Origin: Natrialba taiwanensis DSM 12281
Lineage (GTDB): Archaea > Halobacteriota > Halobacteria > Halobacteriales > Natrialbaceae
Direction: 5' to 3'
Assembly: GCF_000337595.1 (NCBI RefSeq)
Contig: NZ_AOIL01000018.1
Coordinates: forward strand, 26,497-90,496
DNA length: 64,000 nt
Shown here: positions 21,038 through 30,880 of the stretch, one piece after another
How positions within the stretch are numbered: position 1 is the stretch's first letter
How the letters are laid out: every line of letters begins with the position of its first letter
Notes under the pieces: generated by a model
Database searches by the model: none
What the model was told of the DNA's origin: nothing
Seen by the model: the letters and a program-made list of their open reading frames with translations, nothing else
Program-made: the position numbers and the translations under genes

Positions 21038-22468
21038 ATGAAAGAATACCAGACTATCACGGAGATCAGCGGTCCGTTGGTGTTCGCCGAGGTCGACGAG
21101 CCCGTCGGATACGACGAGATCGTCGAGATCGAGACACCACAGGGAGAGACCCTGCGCGGACAGGTACTGGAATCGAGTGAGGGAGTCGTCTCGATTCAGG
21201 TGTTCGAGGGGACTGGCGGCATCGACCGCAACGCCTCCGTTCGCTTCCTGGGCGAGACGATGAAGATGCCCGTCACCGAGGATCTGCTCGGGCGGGTCCT
21301 AGACGGGTCCGGGAACCCCATCGACGGGGGGCCGGAGATCATTCCCGACCAGCGCCAGGATATCGTCGGCGAGGCGATCAATCCCTTCTCCCGGGAGTAC
21401 CCAGAAGAGTTCATTCAGACCGGCGTGTCCGCCATCGACGGCATGAACACGCTGGTTCGCGGACAGAAGCTGCCGATCTTCTCCGGTTCCGGGCTGCCGC
21501 ACAACGAACTCGCACTGCAGATTGCGCGACAGGCGACCGTGCCGGAGGAGAGTGACGGAGACGGTGACGGTGAGGGCGACGAGGATGGCTCCGAGTTCGC
21601 CGTTATCTTCGGTGCGATGGGTATCACCGCCGAGGAGGCGAACGAGTTCATGGAGGACTTCGAGCGAACGGGCGCACTCGAGCGGTCGGTCGTCTTCATG
21701 AACCTCGCGGACGACCCGGCCGTCGAACGGCAGGTCACGCCGCGACTCGCACTGACGACGGCGGAGTATCTCGCCTTCGAGAAGGACTATCACGTGCTGG
21801 TCATCCTGACGGACATGACCAACTACTGTGAGGCGCTGCGCGAGATCGGTGCCGCACGCGAGGAGGTTCCGGGCCGGCGTGGCTATCCCGGATACATGTA
21901 CACCGACCTGGCACAGCTCTACGAGCGTGCGGGTCGGATCGAGGGCAAGGACGGCTCGGTCACGCAGATTCCGATCCTGACGATGCCCGGCGACGACGAC
22001 ACGCACCCGATTCCGGACCTGACCGGCTACATTACGGAGGGTCAGATCGTGATGGACCGGAACCTGAACAGTCAGGGTATCGAGCCGCCGGTCAACGTCC
22101 TGCCGTCGCTGTCCCGACTGATGGACGACGGGATCGGTGAGGGCCTGACCCGTGAGGATCACGGCGACGTCTCCGACCAGATGTACGCCGCCTACGCGGA
22201 AGGTGAAGACCTGCGCGACCTCGTGAACATCGTCGGTCGCGAAGCGCTGTCCGAGCGGGACAACAAGTTCCTCGACTTCGCCGACCGCTTCGAGACAGAG
22301 TTCGTCCAGCAGGGGTACGATACCAACCGATCCATCGAGGAGACGCTCGAACTCGGCTGGGATCTGCTCTCTGACCTGCCGAAAACGGAACTCAACCGGA
22401 TCGACGAAGAACTCATCGAAGAGCACTACCGCGAAGACGAGCAGGAAGCTGCCGAAGTCGAGGCCTAA
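21038..22468 (+). CDS. atpB: A-type ATP synthase subunit B (regulatory)
   Basis: 476 residues, the non-catalytic partner of subunit A. The P-loop region is replaced by [12 protein letters not shown], as expected for B subunits. An acidic insert ([14 protein letters not shown], about 172-186) sits between ARQATVPEE and FAVIFGAMG; such acidic loops are usual in haloarchaeal homologues. The start at 21038 ([13 protein letters not shown]) follows the atpA stop by 2 bases. This is the last gene of the contiguous block; atpD is found 2.6 kb downstream. Confidence 0.97.
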   Translation: MKEYQTITEISGPLVFAEVDEPVGYDEIVEIETPQGETLRGQVLESSEGVVSIQVFEGTGGIDRNASVRFLGETMKMPVTEDLLGRVLDGSGNPIDGGPEIIPDQRQDIVGEAINPFSREYPEEFIQTGVSAIDGMNTLVRGQKLPIFSGSGLPHNELALQIARQATVPEESDGDGDGEGDEDGSEFAVIFGAMGITAEEANEFMEDFERTGALERSVVFMNLADDPAVERQVTPRLALTTAEYLAFEKDYHVLVILTDMTNYCEALREIGAAREEVPGRRGYPGYMYTDLAQLYERAGRIEGKDGSVTQIPILTMPGDDDTHPIPDLTGYITEGQIVMDRNLNSQGIEPPVNVLPSLSRLMDDGIGEGLTREDHGDVSDQMYAAYAEGEDLRDLVNIVGREALSERDNKFLDFADRFETEFVQQGYDTNRSIEETLELGWDLLSDLPKTELNRIDEELIEEHYREDEQEAAEVEA

Positions 22469-22681
22469 GCGCCTTCAGTCGCTGTTTACGTTCATTCGTT
22501 CGGTTTGCTATTGATAGCTGGCTCGATGACACACCGGTCCCGCGAGCCACAGTGGCAGCGACGTACCACTTGAAACTGTTTACACACTCGCTCGACAGCT
22601 GTGGATCAGGTGTGTACTGACTTGCAGTGGCTACTATCGGGTACCGATCCGTGAGCCCAGTACTGCCCCAACCAAAACAAC

Positions 22682-22690
22682 CATAATCAT
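22682..22690 (+). promoter_or_regulatory. TATA box of the acyl-CoA synthetase gene
   Basis: CATAATCAT after an A-rich BRE-like stretch, centred 26 nt before the ATG at 22712. It shows the gene has its own promoter and is not simply part of the atp operon. Confidence 0.5.
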
Positions 22691-22711
22691 TGTTGGTCCT
22701 GGTTGAGGTGT

Positions 22712-24385
22712 ATGCACAAACCACTGCTCGTGACGGATTTTCTCGACCGGGCACGGCGTCACTACGGGGACGAGGAGGCCGTCGTCGCGACAACGGGGGA
22801 ACGGTTCACCTACGCTGAACTCGGGGAGCGCGCGGACCGGTTCGCGTCGATGCTCCAGGATCGCGGCGTCGAGAAGGGTGATCGCGTTGCAGTGCTCGAT
22901 CCGAACACGCACTACCAGCTCGAGGCGGCCTACGGGACGATGCAACTCGGGGCGGTCCATACGCCACTCAACTATCGGTTGACGCCCGAGGACTACGCGT
23001 ACATTCTCGAAGACGCGGGCGTGGACGTGATCTACGCCGACTACGAGTTCGCCGAGAAGGTCGAGGCCATTCGTGAAGAGGTGCCAACGGAGACGTTCAT
23101 CACGAACGACATCGATGCCATCGGGACTGAGGGTGGCGATACTGGGGCCTCCGCATCGGACGAATCAGACGCAACCGACGAGGCGTGGGAGTCGTTCGGC
23201 GATTTACTCGCGGACGCAACCGCCGAGTACGACCGCCCGACGATGGCCGAGGACGACATCATCACGATCAATTACACCTCGGGAACGACCGGCGACCCGA
23301 AGGGCGTCTGTCGAACCCACCGCACCGAGTCGCTCCACGCGTACCTGATCTCGATCCATCAGGACATTACGGACGACGATACGTACCTCTGGACACTGCC
23401 GATGTTCCACGTCAACGGCTGGGGCCACATCTATGCCGTGACGGGAATGGGCGCGAAACACGTCTGTACGCGCGGGGTCGATGCCGAGTGGATTCTCGAG
23501 ACGATCCGCGAGGAGGACATTTCGTACCTGTGTGGCGCGCCGACGGTGCTGAACATGCTGATCGACCATTACGAGGACGCGTCCTCGCCCCCGGAAACGA
23601 GCGGGGCGAGCGACGTGCGAATTGCAACGGCCGGGAGCGCGCCGCCGGAGGCGACCATCCGTACCGTCGAAGACGAGTTCGACTGGCAACTGAAACACGT
23701 CTACGGTGCGACCGAGACCGGGCCACTGATCACGACCTCGGATGCCCGGCGACACCTCGATGCCGATAGCGACGGCCGGTTTGCTATCAAAAAGCGCCAG
23801 GGGCTCGGCTTTCTCGGGACCGAGGTCCGCGTCGTCGACGAAGACGGCAACGACGTCCCCCGCGACAAAACGACTATCGGCGAGGTCGTCGTCCGCGGTA
23901 ATCAGGTCATGGAGAAGTACTGGAACAAGCCCGAGGAGACTGCAGCGGCCTTTTCCGAGCGCCTCGACGGGTATTTCCACACGGGCGATCTCGCAACCGT
24001 CGACGAACACGGCATGATCGCGATACAGGATCGCAAGAAAGATATCATCATCTCCGGCGGCGAGAACATTTCGAGTATCGAACTCGAGGATACGCTGTTC
24101 GACCATCCCCAGGTTGCCGACGTTGCGGTGATCCCGTCGCCGAGCGACCAGTGGGGAGAGACGCCGAAGGCGTTCGTCATGCCCGCCAGCGGTGACGTGA
24201 ACGAACCCGGCGTATCGGCGGACGAACTGATCGAGTTCACCCGCGAGAATCTCGCGGGGTACAAGGTGGTCCAGCGGGTCGAGTTCGTCACGCAGTTGCC
24301 GACGACGGCGACGGGGAAGGTACAGAAGTACGAACTGCGCGAACGGGAGTGGGAGGACGAAGAGGGGATGGTCGGGCAGGGATAG
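22712..24385 (+). CDS. AMP-forming acyl-CoA synthetase (fatty acid type)
   Basis: 557 residues, ANL superfamily. It activates a carboxylic acid as acyl-AMP and then acyl-CoA. Seen: the ATP-binding P-loop TSGTTGDPKGV (about 190), VYGATETGP, the YFHTGDLATVDEHG block, the hinge DRKKDIIISGGENIS and the catalytic lysine region PTTATGKVQK near the C-terminus. Domain order and length fit medium or long-chain synthetases. The protein has an acidic low-complexity loop near 140-155. The substrate is not determined. It lies between atpB and atpD with its own promoter. ATG 22712 is used; a TTG 9 bases upstream is unlikely. Confidence 0.9.
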   Translation: MHKPLLVTDFLDRARRHYGDEEAVVATTGERFTYAELGERADRFASMLQDRGVEKGDRVAVLDPNTHYQLEAAYGTMQLGAVHTPLNYRLTPEDYAYILEDAGVDVIYADYEFAEKVEAIREEVPTETFITNDIDAIGTEGGDTGASASDESDATDEAWESFGDLLADATAEYDRPTMAEDDIITINYTSGTTGDPKGVCRTHRTESLHAYLISIHQDITDDDTYLWTLPMFHVNGWGHIYAVTGMGAKHVCTRGVDAEWILETIREEDISYLCGAPTVLNMLIDHYEDASSPPETSGASDVRIATAGSAPPEATIRTVEDEFDWQLKHVYGATETGPLITTSDARRHLDADSDGRFAIKKRQGLGFLGTEVRVVDEDGNDVPRDKTTIGEVVVRGNQVMEKYWNKPEETAAAFSERLDGYFHTGDLATVDEHGMIAIQDRKKDIIISGGENISSIELEDTLFDHPQVADVAVIPSPSDQWGETPKAFVMPASGDVNEPGVSADELIEFTRENLAGYKVVQRVEFVTQLPTTATGKVQKYELREREWEDEEGMVGQG

Positions 24386-24410
24386 CGACCAAGTGGTCGT
24401 CGGCCGGATG

Positions 24411-24698
24411 TTACTCTCGGTCGAATTCCCAGCCGTTTCGTGATTCGGCCGGCGGCTCCCTTTTGGAATCCTGTTTTGTCTCGCCGCCGGTAGCAGCACT
24501 CTCCCGAGTGGTCTCCCACGTCGTACGGTCGTTGTCAGTCTCGTGGTCCCGATCGAGTCCGCCCTGTTTCTTTGCTGCCTGTTCGGCCTGGTCTCGGTCC
24601 ACGACGGTCGGATTCGACGTTTCGCTCTCGACCAGGAGATACATGCCGGCCATGAACGCGAACCCAATACAGAGGACGATAATGATGGTGACAGCCAT
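24411..24698 (-). CDS. Small membrane protein, unknown
   Basis: 95 residues: one N-terminal hydrophobic helix (MAVTIIIVLCIGFAFMAGMYLLV) followed by a charged, Gln/Glu/Asp-rich cytoplasmic tail with no recognised domain. Composition of the tail is typical for haloarchaeal coding sequence. A longer open frame extends upstream to 24905 but that part is the shadow of the zinc ribbon gene on the other strand, so the ATG at 24698 is chosen. It is convergent with the acyl-CoA synthetase and divergent from the zinc ribbon gene. Confidence 0.6.
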   Translation of the reverse strand: MAVTIIIVLCIGFAFMAGMYLLVESETSNPTVVDRDQAEQAAKKQGGLDRDHETDNDRTTWETTRESAATGGETKQDSKREPPAESRNGWEFDRE

Positions 24699-24768
24699 GG
24701 GCGCTCTTCCATTCTCTGTTCTCACGTAGAGCACAAAACATTTGCTGACGCTCTTCGTAGGCTGTCGT

Positions 24769-25008
24769 ATGATTGATTCCAGTGATGGACCCGAAGACGG
24801 CGACGGGAGCGAGACTGACAGCGGCTGTCCGAAGTGCGGCCACACGGAAACCGAAGTCGACGATATCTCGACAACAGGAACCGGGTTCTCGAAGTTCTTC
24901 GACATTCAGAACCGCCGCTTTCGCGTGGTTTCCTGTACGAACTGCGGCTACGCTGAACTCTACAAAGGTGGAAAGACGAGCGACCTGGCCGACCTCTTTC
25001 TTGGATAG
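24769..25008 (+). CDS. Zinc ribbon protein (DUF2082-like)
   Basis: 79 residues. Two CxxC knuckles, CPKCG near 20 and CTNCGYAELYKG near 56, with the FRVVSC lead-in and the LADLFLG end typical of the small DUF2082 (PF09855) family, described as putative nucleic-acid-binding zinc ribbons. The first 18 residues are an acidic Asp/Gly/Ser stretch. ATG 24769 is preferred over an in-frame ATG 27 bases upstream because the latter would overlap the promoter zone of the divergent gene. Confidence 0.78.
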   Translation: MIDSSDGPEDGDGSETDSGCPKCGHTETEVDDISTTGTGFSKFFDIQNRRFRVVSCTNCGYAELYKGGKTSDLADLFLG

Positions 25009-25061
25009 GCAGGCCGGAGAACAGAACCGTTCGCGAGCGCTACTGTCCGGACGAGCGAACC

Positions 25062-25075
25062 AACTGTAAACAGTT
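25062..25075 (+). promoter_or_regulatory. Short inverted repeat before atpD
   Basis: AACTGT-AA-ACAGTT, two perfect 6-bp arms, ends 31 nt before the atpD start and runs into a TATA-like GTTATCC. It may be an operator or chance; only one copy was noticed. Confidence 0.25.
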
Positions 25076-25105
25076 ATCCGACTGGGGGCGCAATCTCGCC
25101 ACAAG

Positions 25106-25843
25106 ATGGCCAACGATGTCAAGCCCACCCGCAAGAACTTGATGGCGATCGAGGATCGCATCGAGCTTTCCGAACGCGGGCACGGGACACTCGAGAAGAA
25201 ACGGGACGGGCTGATCATGGAGTTCATGGACATCCTGGACAAGGCCCAGGACGTCCGCGGGGATCTGGCCAACGACTACGAGCAAGCCCAGCGAAAGATC
25301 AACATGGCGCGGGCGATGGACGGCGACGTTGCCGTTCGCGGTGCCGCTGCTGCACTGCAGGAACACCCCGAGATCACGACCGAATCGAAGAACATCATGG
25401 GCGTCGTCGTCCCGCAGATCGAGTCCTCGCGCGTCTCGAAGGACCTGGGCGAGCGTGGCTACGGGATCATGGGGACTTCGGCCCGCATCGACGAGGCCGC
25501 CGAGGCCTACGAAGACTTACTCGAGAGCATCATCCTCGCCGCGGAAGTCGAGACGGCGATGAAGAAGATGCTCCGCGAAATCGAGACGACTAAGCGCCGC
25601 GTCAACGCACTCGAGTTCAAACTCCTCCCCGACCTCTACGAAAATCAGGAGTACATCGAACAGAAACTCGAAGAGCAAGAGCGCGAGGAAACCTTCCGGC
25701 TGAAGAAGATCAAGGAGAAGAAAGAACAGGAAGAAAAGGAAGCGGCGGCCGAGGACGAATCCGACGACGCAGAAGCCGAGGGCGTCGAGAAAGAGGATAT
25801 GGAACCGCCGGCGACGGGTGGCGTTCCCGGGAACGACGACTAA
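25106..25843 (+). CDS. atpD: A-type ATP synthase subunit D (central stalk)
   Basis: 245 residues. Two long helices (about 10-75 and 125-210) form the rotor shaft coiled coil that turns inside the A3B3 head; the [15 protein letters not shown] opening and the [18 protein letters not shown] motif are diagnostic of V/A-type subunit D. The last 40 residues are an acidic, disordered tail. It is separated from atpB by about 2.6 kb and three unrelated genes. The DUF6276 gene starts 6 bases after its stop. Confidence 0.95.
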   Translation: MANDVKPTRKNLMAIEDRIELSERGHGTLEKKRDGLIMEFMDILDKAQDVRGDLANDYEQAQRKINMARAMDGDVAVRGAAAALQEHPEITTESKNIMGVVVPQIESSRVSKDLGERGYGIMGTSARIDEAAEAYEDLLESIILAAEVETAMKKMLREIETTKRRVNALEFKLLPDLYENQEYIEQKLEEQEREETFRLKKIKEKKEQEEKEAAAEDESDDAEAEGVEKEDMEPPATGGVPGNDD

Positions 25844-25849
25844 CTCGGC

Positions 25850-26350
25850 ATGGCCTGTCCGGTGTGTGGCTCGCCGACTGTCGCGTTTGCGGTTCCGGCT
25901 GACTACCGATTCGTTTGCTCGTCGGCCGACTCTTCTGCGACGGCTCAGTCGACGGGTGCTGACGCTGATGGTGCTGATACTGGCACCGACACCGACACCA
26001 CTACTGAACTCGTGGCCGAGTTCTGCACGCACTGTCTGCGACTCGAGTGTCCCGCTGACGGTACTGGTACGGGCGACGCCGACACTGACACCGGCACCGA
26101 ACCCGGGTTCGCCGCCGTCAGCGAGGCGTTTCCCACGCGTCGAGCACAGGCGATCCCGCTCGCGCTCGCGATCGGACTCGCGAGTTCACTGGCGACGAAC
26201 CGATCGGCGATCGAGACGCTTCTCGAAGATGTCGAACGCGCCGGGACGGACCCGTTGTTGGTGCTGGATCGATTACAGCGCGATCCGTCGGTGGAGCCGG
26301 CGATCGATCTCGATCGCCGACAGCACCAACTCGAGCAGTTGCTGTACTGA
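25850..26350 (+). CDS. DUF6276 family protein with two CxxC knuckles
   Basis: 166 residues. CPVCG at 3-7 and CTHCLRLEC near 58-66 form a likely zinc site, split by a low-complexity Asp/Thr/Gly linker. The C-terminal helical part (FPTRRAQAIPLALAIGLASSLATNRSAIETLL) matches the haloarchaeal DUF6276 pattern. Function is unknown. It directly follows atpD and is probably co-transcribed with it. Confidence 0.75.
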   Translation: MACPVCGSPTVAFAVPADYRFVCSSADSSATAQSTGADADGADTGTDTDTTTELVAEFCTHCLRLECPADGTGTGDADTDTGTEPGFAAVSEAFPTRRAQAIPLALAIGLASSLATNRSAIETLLEDVERAGTDPLLVLDRLQRDPSVEPAIDLDRRQHQLEQLLY

Positions 26351-26483
26351 GTTGCGAAACGCGGGAAATAAACCGGCTGGCGGTCGGCAGACGGAGGCAT
26401 CGGTTGCCAAGTATAGGTGTCAGCGCCAGCGTTAGCGATCCGTTGACAGTTCGGGTTACTGATTTCTTGTTGCCACGTATCGG

Positions 26484-26876
26484 TTACTTCGCCGTCGGCG
26501 TCACCGCATCGCTGACCGCCCGTTTCACCTGCAGTGCCGCACTTGCAGCCAGCCCGCGGGCAACCTCGTCGCGCTCGTCTGCCGTGATGATCTCCTCGGA
26601 GATGTCCTCCATCTCCGGCGTAAACCCGGCACTAACAGCGTGACCGACAGGCGGCCGAACGGCAACCGTTACCTGCGGGCCGGTCGCACCCGTCGAGACA
26701 TCGGCGTCGACGACGTACTCGTTCGGAAGGAACTCGCGAGTTCGGGCGGCGATCCGCGAGACATCGCGGTGAAGGACCCGCTTTTGTGAACTCGAGAGGT
26801 CGGGGATGTCCGCCGCAGCGCGCTGACCAGCAGCTGTTTCCCCCGGAAGCCCTGCATACGGCGTATTTCCGTTCAT
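26484..26876 (-). CDS. DUF5811 family protein
   Basis: 130 residues. The opening MNGNTPYAGLPGETAAGQRA and the end RDEVARGLAASAALQVKRAV are characteristic of the haloarchaea-restricted DUF5811 family. It is a small soluble acidic protein with no catalytic motif I can name. ATG 26876 is chosen because family members begin at this Met; a non-ATG extension upstream adds 12 unconserved residues. Confidence 0.82.
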   Translation of the reverse strand: MNGNTPYAGLPGETAAGQRAAADIPDLSSSQKRVLHRDVSRIAARTREFLPNEYVVDADVSTGATGPQVTVAVRPPVGHAVSAGFTPEMEDISEEIITADERDEVARGLAASAALQVKRAVSDAVTPTAK

Positions 26877-27007
26877 GAGAAGCCTGTCTGCTATCAGGGC
26901 CCGGCGGGTCAAAAGGGTTCGCCTTCGGACACTCTTTGATTTGGTGGGTGTGGTGCGGTAATGGTGATGCGAGAGTGAGACGGACTGCTACCGGCGGCGA
27001 GACTGGC

Positions 27008-27049
27008 GTAGCAGTAGTAGTGGTAGTGGTAATAGTAGTGATAGTAGTA
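27008..27049 (+). repeat. Imperfect GTA/GTG trinucleotide tract
   Basis: Fourteen consecutive triplets, mostly GTA or GTG with ATA and GCA variants, in the gap between the DUF5811 gene and pdaD. It is an unusual simple-sequence tract for this GC-rich genome and lies outside any supported gene. Confidence 0.8.
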
Positions 27050-27092
27050 GCTCCGATGACAGTGTCGGGAGTCGCAGCGACGGGAGTGGTTC

Positions 27093-27572
27093 TCAACAGA
27101 TCGGCTCACTCTCACCATAGACGGCGAGGACGAGCGACGTGGTATAGACGCCCGACTCGGACTGACTGTGTTCGATGGCGACGCGTGGCTCGCCGAACGA
27201 CCACTCACGGAGGTCCTGACCGGCGGCTAACCCCTTGAGAACGCGGTTCTCGACGTCCTCTGGGTCGGTTTCGCCGGCGACTTCGTAGAACAGACCGGGA
27301 CCGGAGTCGTCGGCACTGGACCAGGCGAGTGCGGCGCTGACCTGACCGGGACCGGCGGTCGTCGCACAGGCCTCGACGACGGTGAGCCGTTCTCCGGCGG
27401 GGCCGAGCTCCGGAGCGGTTCCGACGTCTTCGACGGGAACGTCGGCGGGAATCACGGAGGAGACGGAGACGAGGTTATAGTTTTCGACGCCGGCAGCCGC
27501 GAGTGCGGCGTCGTAGGAGGCCATCGCTGTCGGGGCTTCCCCGGTGCCCTGAACGATTCGAATCGTACTCAT
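27093..27572 (-). CDS. pdaD: Pyruvoyl-dependent arginine decarboxylase
   Basis: 159 residues. It converts arginine to agmatine, which archaea need for polyamines and for agmatidine in tRNA-Ile. The proenzyme cuts itself inside a Ser-Ser pair to make the pyruvoyl group: here VSVSSVIP, with S38/S39 the expected cleavage point. The C-terminal domain keeps the GPGQVSAALAW and glycine-rich pattern of the family. It lies upstream of the DUF5811 gene and downstream of pan, all on the minus strand but with gaps of 60 to 216 bases. Confidence 0.92.
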   Translation of the reverse strand: MSTIRIVQGTGEAPTAMASYDAALAAAGVENYNLVSVSSVIPADVPVEDVGTAPELGPAGERLTVVEACATTAGPGQVSAALAWSSADDSGPGLFYEVAGETDPEDVENRVLKGLAAGQDLREWSFGEPRVAIEHSQSESGVYTTSLVLAVYGESEPIC

Positions 27573-27632
27573 GCTACCGTGGAATCAGCGCCGAGTGGCG
27601 TAAGGACTTGCGATCCAGCGTCGATGCCGGCG

Positions 27633-28865
27633 TTACTGGTAGAAGTAGCCCGCAGAGGAGATCACGTCGCTCGAATCGTCCGTCTCGATCTTATCGAAGG
27701 CGTCGACGAAGTCTTCGTGGTGGACCTCGTCGCGGTCGTGTCGGATTGCAAACATTCCGGCCTCGGTGGCGAGGCTTTCGATTTCGGCACCGGAGTAGCC
27801 CCCGGTCTCGTCGGCCAGATCGGCGAAGTCGACCCCGTCAGCGATGTTCATGCCGCGCGTGTGAATCTTGAGAATCTGCTCGCGGCCGTCGCGGTCCGGT
27901 TCCGGCACTTCGATCAGGCGGTCGAAACGGCCGGGGCGAAGGATCGCACGATCGAGCATATCGAAGCGGTTGGTCGCGGCGATGATGCGGATTTCCCCGC
28001 GGGCCTCGAAGCCGTCCATTTCGGAGAGGAGTTGCATCATGGTCCGCTGGACTTCCGCGTCACCGGAGGTCTTGGATTCGGTTCGCGTGGTCGCAACAGC
28101 GTCGATTTCGTCGATGAAGATAATTGCTGGTTCGCGCTCGCGAGCGAGTTCGAAGAGGTCACGAACGAGCCGCGAGCCTTCGCCGATGAACTTGCGGACG
28201 AGTTCGGAGCCGGCCATCTTGATGAAGGTGGCGTCGGTCTGGTTGGCGACGGCCTTGGCGAGCATGGTCTTCCCGGTGCCGGGCGGGCCGTGGAGCAGGA
28301 CGCCGCTCGGCGGATCGATACCGACTTCCTCGAAGCGTTCGGGTTGGGTTAGGGGCTGTTCGACGGCCTCCCGGACCTCCCGGATCTGGTCGTCGATGCC
28401 GCCGATGTCCTCGTAGCTGACCGCGGGGCGGTCGGTGATCTCCATCGCCTGTGCGCGCGCGTCGGTCTCGGTATCGAGGATCGACTGGATGGAAAAGGAA
28501 TCGTTGACGGCGACGCGGTCACCGGCTTCGACGCGCTCTGCGATGCGCGGGGAGACCTCGGTGAGCACCTCCTGGTTGTTGCCGTGTTGCTTGACGACGA
28601 CCTCGCCGTCGCCGACGACGTCCTCGACGCTCGCGATGTACAGCGACGAACTCTTGAGCGTCTCGTTTTCGCGTTCGACGCGGTCGACGCGCTCGCGAAG
28701 GTCCTCGCGGCGCTCGTCGGTGTCTTCGAGTTGCTCTTCGAGTTGTGCGTTGACATCAACGAGTTCCGTGTAGTGTCCACGAAGCGCCTCGAACCGCTCG
28801 TCGTCGGGGAGATCGGGGTCGATATCGCGGTGAGGTCGTTCGGGGAGAGACGGGCTTCGAGACAT
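27633..28865 (-). CDS. pan: Proteasome-activating nucleotidase (PAN)
   Basis: 410 residues. This AAA+ ATPase unfolds proteins and feeds them to the 20S proteasome. Order: coiled coil (about 20-75), OB-fold (about 80-135), AAA domain with Walker A GPPGTGKT (about 191-198), Walker B IIFIDEID, and arginine finger region ILRPGRFDR. The last residues YFYQ end in the HbYX motif (Phe-Tyr-Gln) that docks into and opens the proteasome gate. ATG 28865 is chosen over an upstream in-frame start because family members begin MSRSP-like and the extension is not acidic. Haloarchaea often carry two PAN paralogues; which one this is cannot be said. Confidence 0.96.
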   Translation of the reverse strand: MSRSPSLPERPHRDIDPDLPDDERFEALRGHYTELVDVNAQLEEQLEDTDERREDLRERVDRVERENETLKSSSLYIASVEDVVGDGEVVVKQHGNNQEVLTEVSPRIAERVEAGDRVAVNDSFSIQSILDTETDARAQAMEITDRPAVSYEDIGGIDDQIREVREAVEQPLTQPERFEEVGIDPPSGVLLHGPPGTGKTMLAKAVANQTDATFIKMAGSELVRKFIGEGSRLVRDLFELAREREPAIIFIDEIDAVATTRTESKTSGDAEVQRTMMQLLSEMDGFEARGEIRIIAATNRFDMLDRAILRPGRFDRLIEVPEPDRDGREQILKIHTRGMNIADGVDFADLADETGGYSGAEIESLATEAGMFAIRHDRDEVHHEDFVDAFDKIETDDSSDVISSAGYFYQ

Positions 28866-29077
28866 CTTGACGTGCACGGATAAGTCCCCGACGATAAATG
28901 TGCCTTTGGGTCGCGGACGGTTTTCGGACACCGCGAGTGGTCGGCTGGTCGACCGTTTGGCTGATCTGCTAGTCGGCTAGTCGACTGGGAGAGCCCGACT
29001 CCGATAGCAGTGAACGCTTGAGAGGAGACGAGACGACGACTCGGGGTGAATACAACTAAGGGAGATAACGGTTCTCG

Positions 29078-30880
29078 TCAGGCCGTCGTAAACTGTTCAA
29101 ACTGCGTAACTGCGTAGCGGTACGAGATGATGGCGACGAGAACGCCGCCGATAAGAAGCACCGACCCACCGCCAGTCTGCAAGAGTGTCGGGTCGAGTTC
29201 TTGAATGCCGTCACCGAGTGCGGTAAACCAGCCGGCCGGCACCGACAACGCGTTGCTGGTCCGACTGGCGAGCAGTTCCAGGAGGAACGCTGGAAGAGTA
29301 CCGAACACGCTTCCCAGGACCGCTCGAGTCAGTTTGGGGACGATGAGAAGCCCTGCAAGCACGGCGCCGGGGAGCACTATCAGTACTGCGTGGACGGCGA
29401 CGGCACTCATCCGGGGTGGGATAACATCGCGACTCTGTCCGACGGAGATTGCGCTGAACCGTGGAAAGGACATCCCGACTGCTGGCGCAATCGTGACTGC
29501 GATACACGAGAGGAAGACACCCAGGGCGATCAGACCGACACGTTCAGCACCCGTGTACGGTGAGAAGAGCGTCGCGAGTCCGGTTGCGATAGTCACGACC
29601 GGGAGGCCGATCAGGAGCCCCGGAAGGACGAGTCCGCGAACGTACTGTTGTCCTGGGATCGCCGTCAGCGTGACGGGGAGCACTCTGCCCTCGTCGCCGA
29701 AGGGATTCATTGCAAACAGCGAACCGACAGTCCACGGGAGCGCGACGGCACACAGCGGTGCGGCCATCGTGTCGATCGAGTCGGACTGCATAGCAATATT
29801 GACGACCGCACTGCCGATAGCGAAGAGGGGTATCATGAGAAAGGTCAACCGATTCGGGTCTCGTCGCGTTCGCAGGATAACCCACTCCGCAACGCGTCGC
29901 GTCGGCGTCGAAAGCATGCGGGGAACGAACAGCGGCGCAACGGCAGTCGCGAGTGCATCGCGAGGGAAGGGAGCCGTTCCGACTGCTGATGCGTCGTCCG
30001 CAGCGCGATCCGTGTCCGTACCCGTACCGGTCACCGTCTCGTCTGAACCGACGCTGATCGGCTCGATAAACCACAACATCGTCGTCAGCCGTTCGATTGT
30101 GACACCGCCGACGAATAGCACCACGGCACTACCGACAATAGCGCCGAGCCAGCGAATGGGGACTGTCGTTAGTCCCGTCCCGGCGAGCGCGAGGTCGACG
30201 ACCCAGCCGATCGGAAGCCACGCGAACGACGACTGGTCGAAGGGGCCGAACTCCGGGAACAGAAACAGGAAGTACCCGCCCATACCGAGCAGCGATGCGA
30301 TCGTTCCGAGCACGGTCTTGTGGCGCACGACGAACGGCGACGTTGCCACGAGCAGAGCCACTGCGTACCCGCATGCCGATCCGGCGACGACCACAGTCGA
30401 TGCAAAGAACACCGTTGCGACCGGTACGAGAACCAAACCCGCCGGTGAACCGAATAGAACGACGCAGACACCGGTCAACAGGAGTCCCGGCGGTATGAGA
30501 TAGGCGAGGATTCGGAGCGTCTCAGCGATAACTAACCCACCGGCGGCCGTCCGCGCCGAAACGCTCGTGAGGACGAACGGTTCGGCGTCGATTCGCCGAC
30601 GCATGGTGACGACGCGCTGGCCGACGAGAAAGATGCCGAATAGCCAGAAGAGCGAGACCGTTCCCCGAATGTGCGCCGGCGACGGCAGCGCCTCGAGTTC
30701 AGCGAGGTGGTCGGCGAACACGACCACGAGGAGAGTACATAGTAGCGACGGTATCGTCGCGCCGAACCCGATCATCGCGATTCGAAGCGGAGCCTGCCGT
30801 AATGCCCGAACCGATCGCCGGAATTCGAGAACCCCGATCTCGAGACTCGTCCGGACCCACTTCGAGTTAGTATTAGTCAT
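29078..30880 (-). CDS. ABC-2 type transporter permease (large membrane protein)
   Basis: 600 residues with about 12 or more hydrophobic segments and a cytoplasmic acidic loop near 290-315 (TGTGTDTDRAADD). No soluble catalytic domain. It overlaps the 3' end of an ABC-2 type ATP-binding gene by 8 bases, so it is almost certainly that ATPase's membrane partner. The size suggests two permease units in one chain. Substrate unknown. Confidence 0.85.
   Translation of the reverse strand: MTNTNSKWVRTSLEIGVLEFRRSVRALRQAPLRIAMIGFGATIPSLLCTLLVVVFADHLAELEALPSPAHIRGTVSLFWLFGIFLVGQRVVTMRRRIDAEPFVLTSVSARTAAGGLVIAETLRILAYLIPPGLLLTGVCVVLFGSPAGLVLVPVATVFFASTVVVAGSACGYAVALLVATSPFVVRHKTVLGTIASLLGMGGYFLFLFPEFGPFDQSSFAWLPIGWVVDLALAGTGLTTVPIRWLGAIVGSAVVLFVGGVTIERLTTMLWFIEPISVGSDETVTGTGTDTDRAADDASAVGTAPFPRDALATAVAPLFVPRMLSTPTRRVAEWVILRTRRDPNRLTFLMIPLFAIGSAVVNIAMQSDSIDTMAAPLCAVALPWTVGSLFAMNPFGDEGRVLPVTLTAIPGQQYVRGLVLPGLLIGLPVVTIATGLATLFSPYTGAERVGLIALGVFLSCIAVTIAPAVGMSFPRFSAISVGQSRDVIPPRMSAVAVHAVLIVLPGAVLAGLLIVPKLTRAVLGSVFGTLPAFLLELLASRTSNALSVPAGWFTALGDGIQELDPTLLQTGGGSVLLIGGVLVAIISYRYAVTQFEQFTTA

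Noticed and set aside
26936..27238. Plus-strand frame with a run of valines over the triplet repeat
   Set aside because: The apparent membrane helix is only the translated GTA/GTG tract, and the rest is antisense to pdaD.
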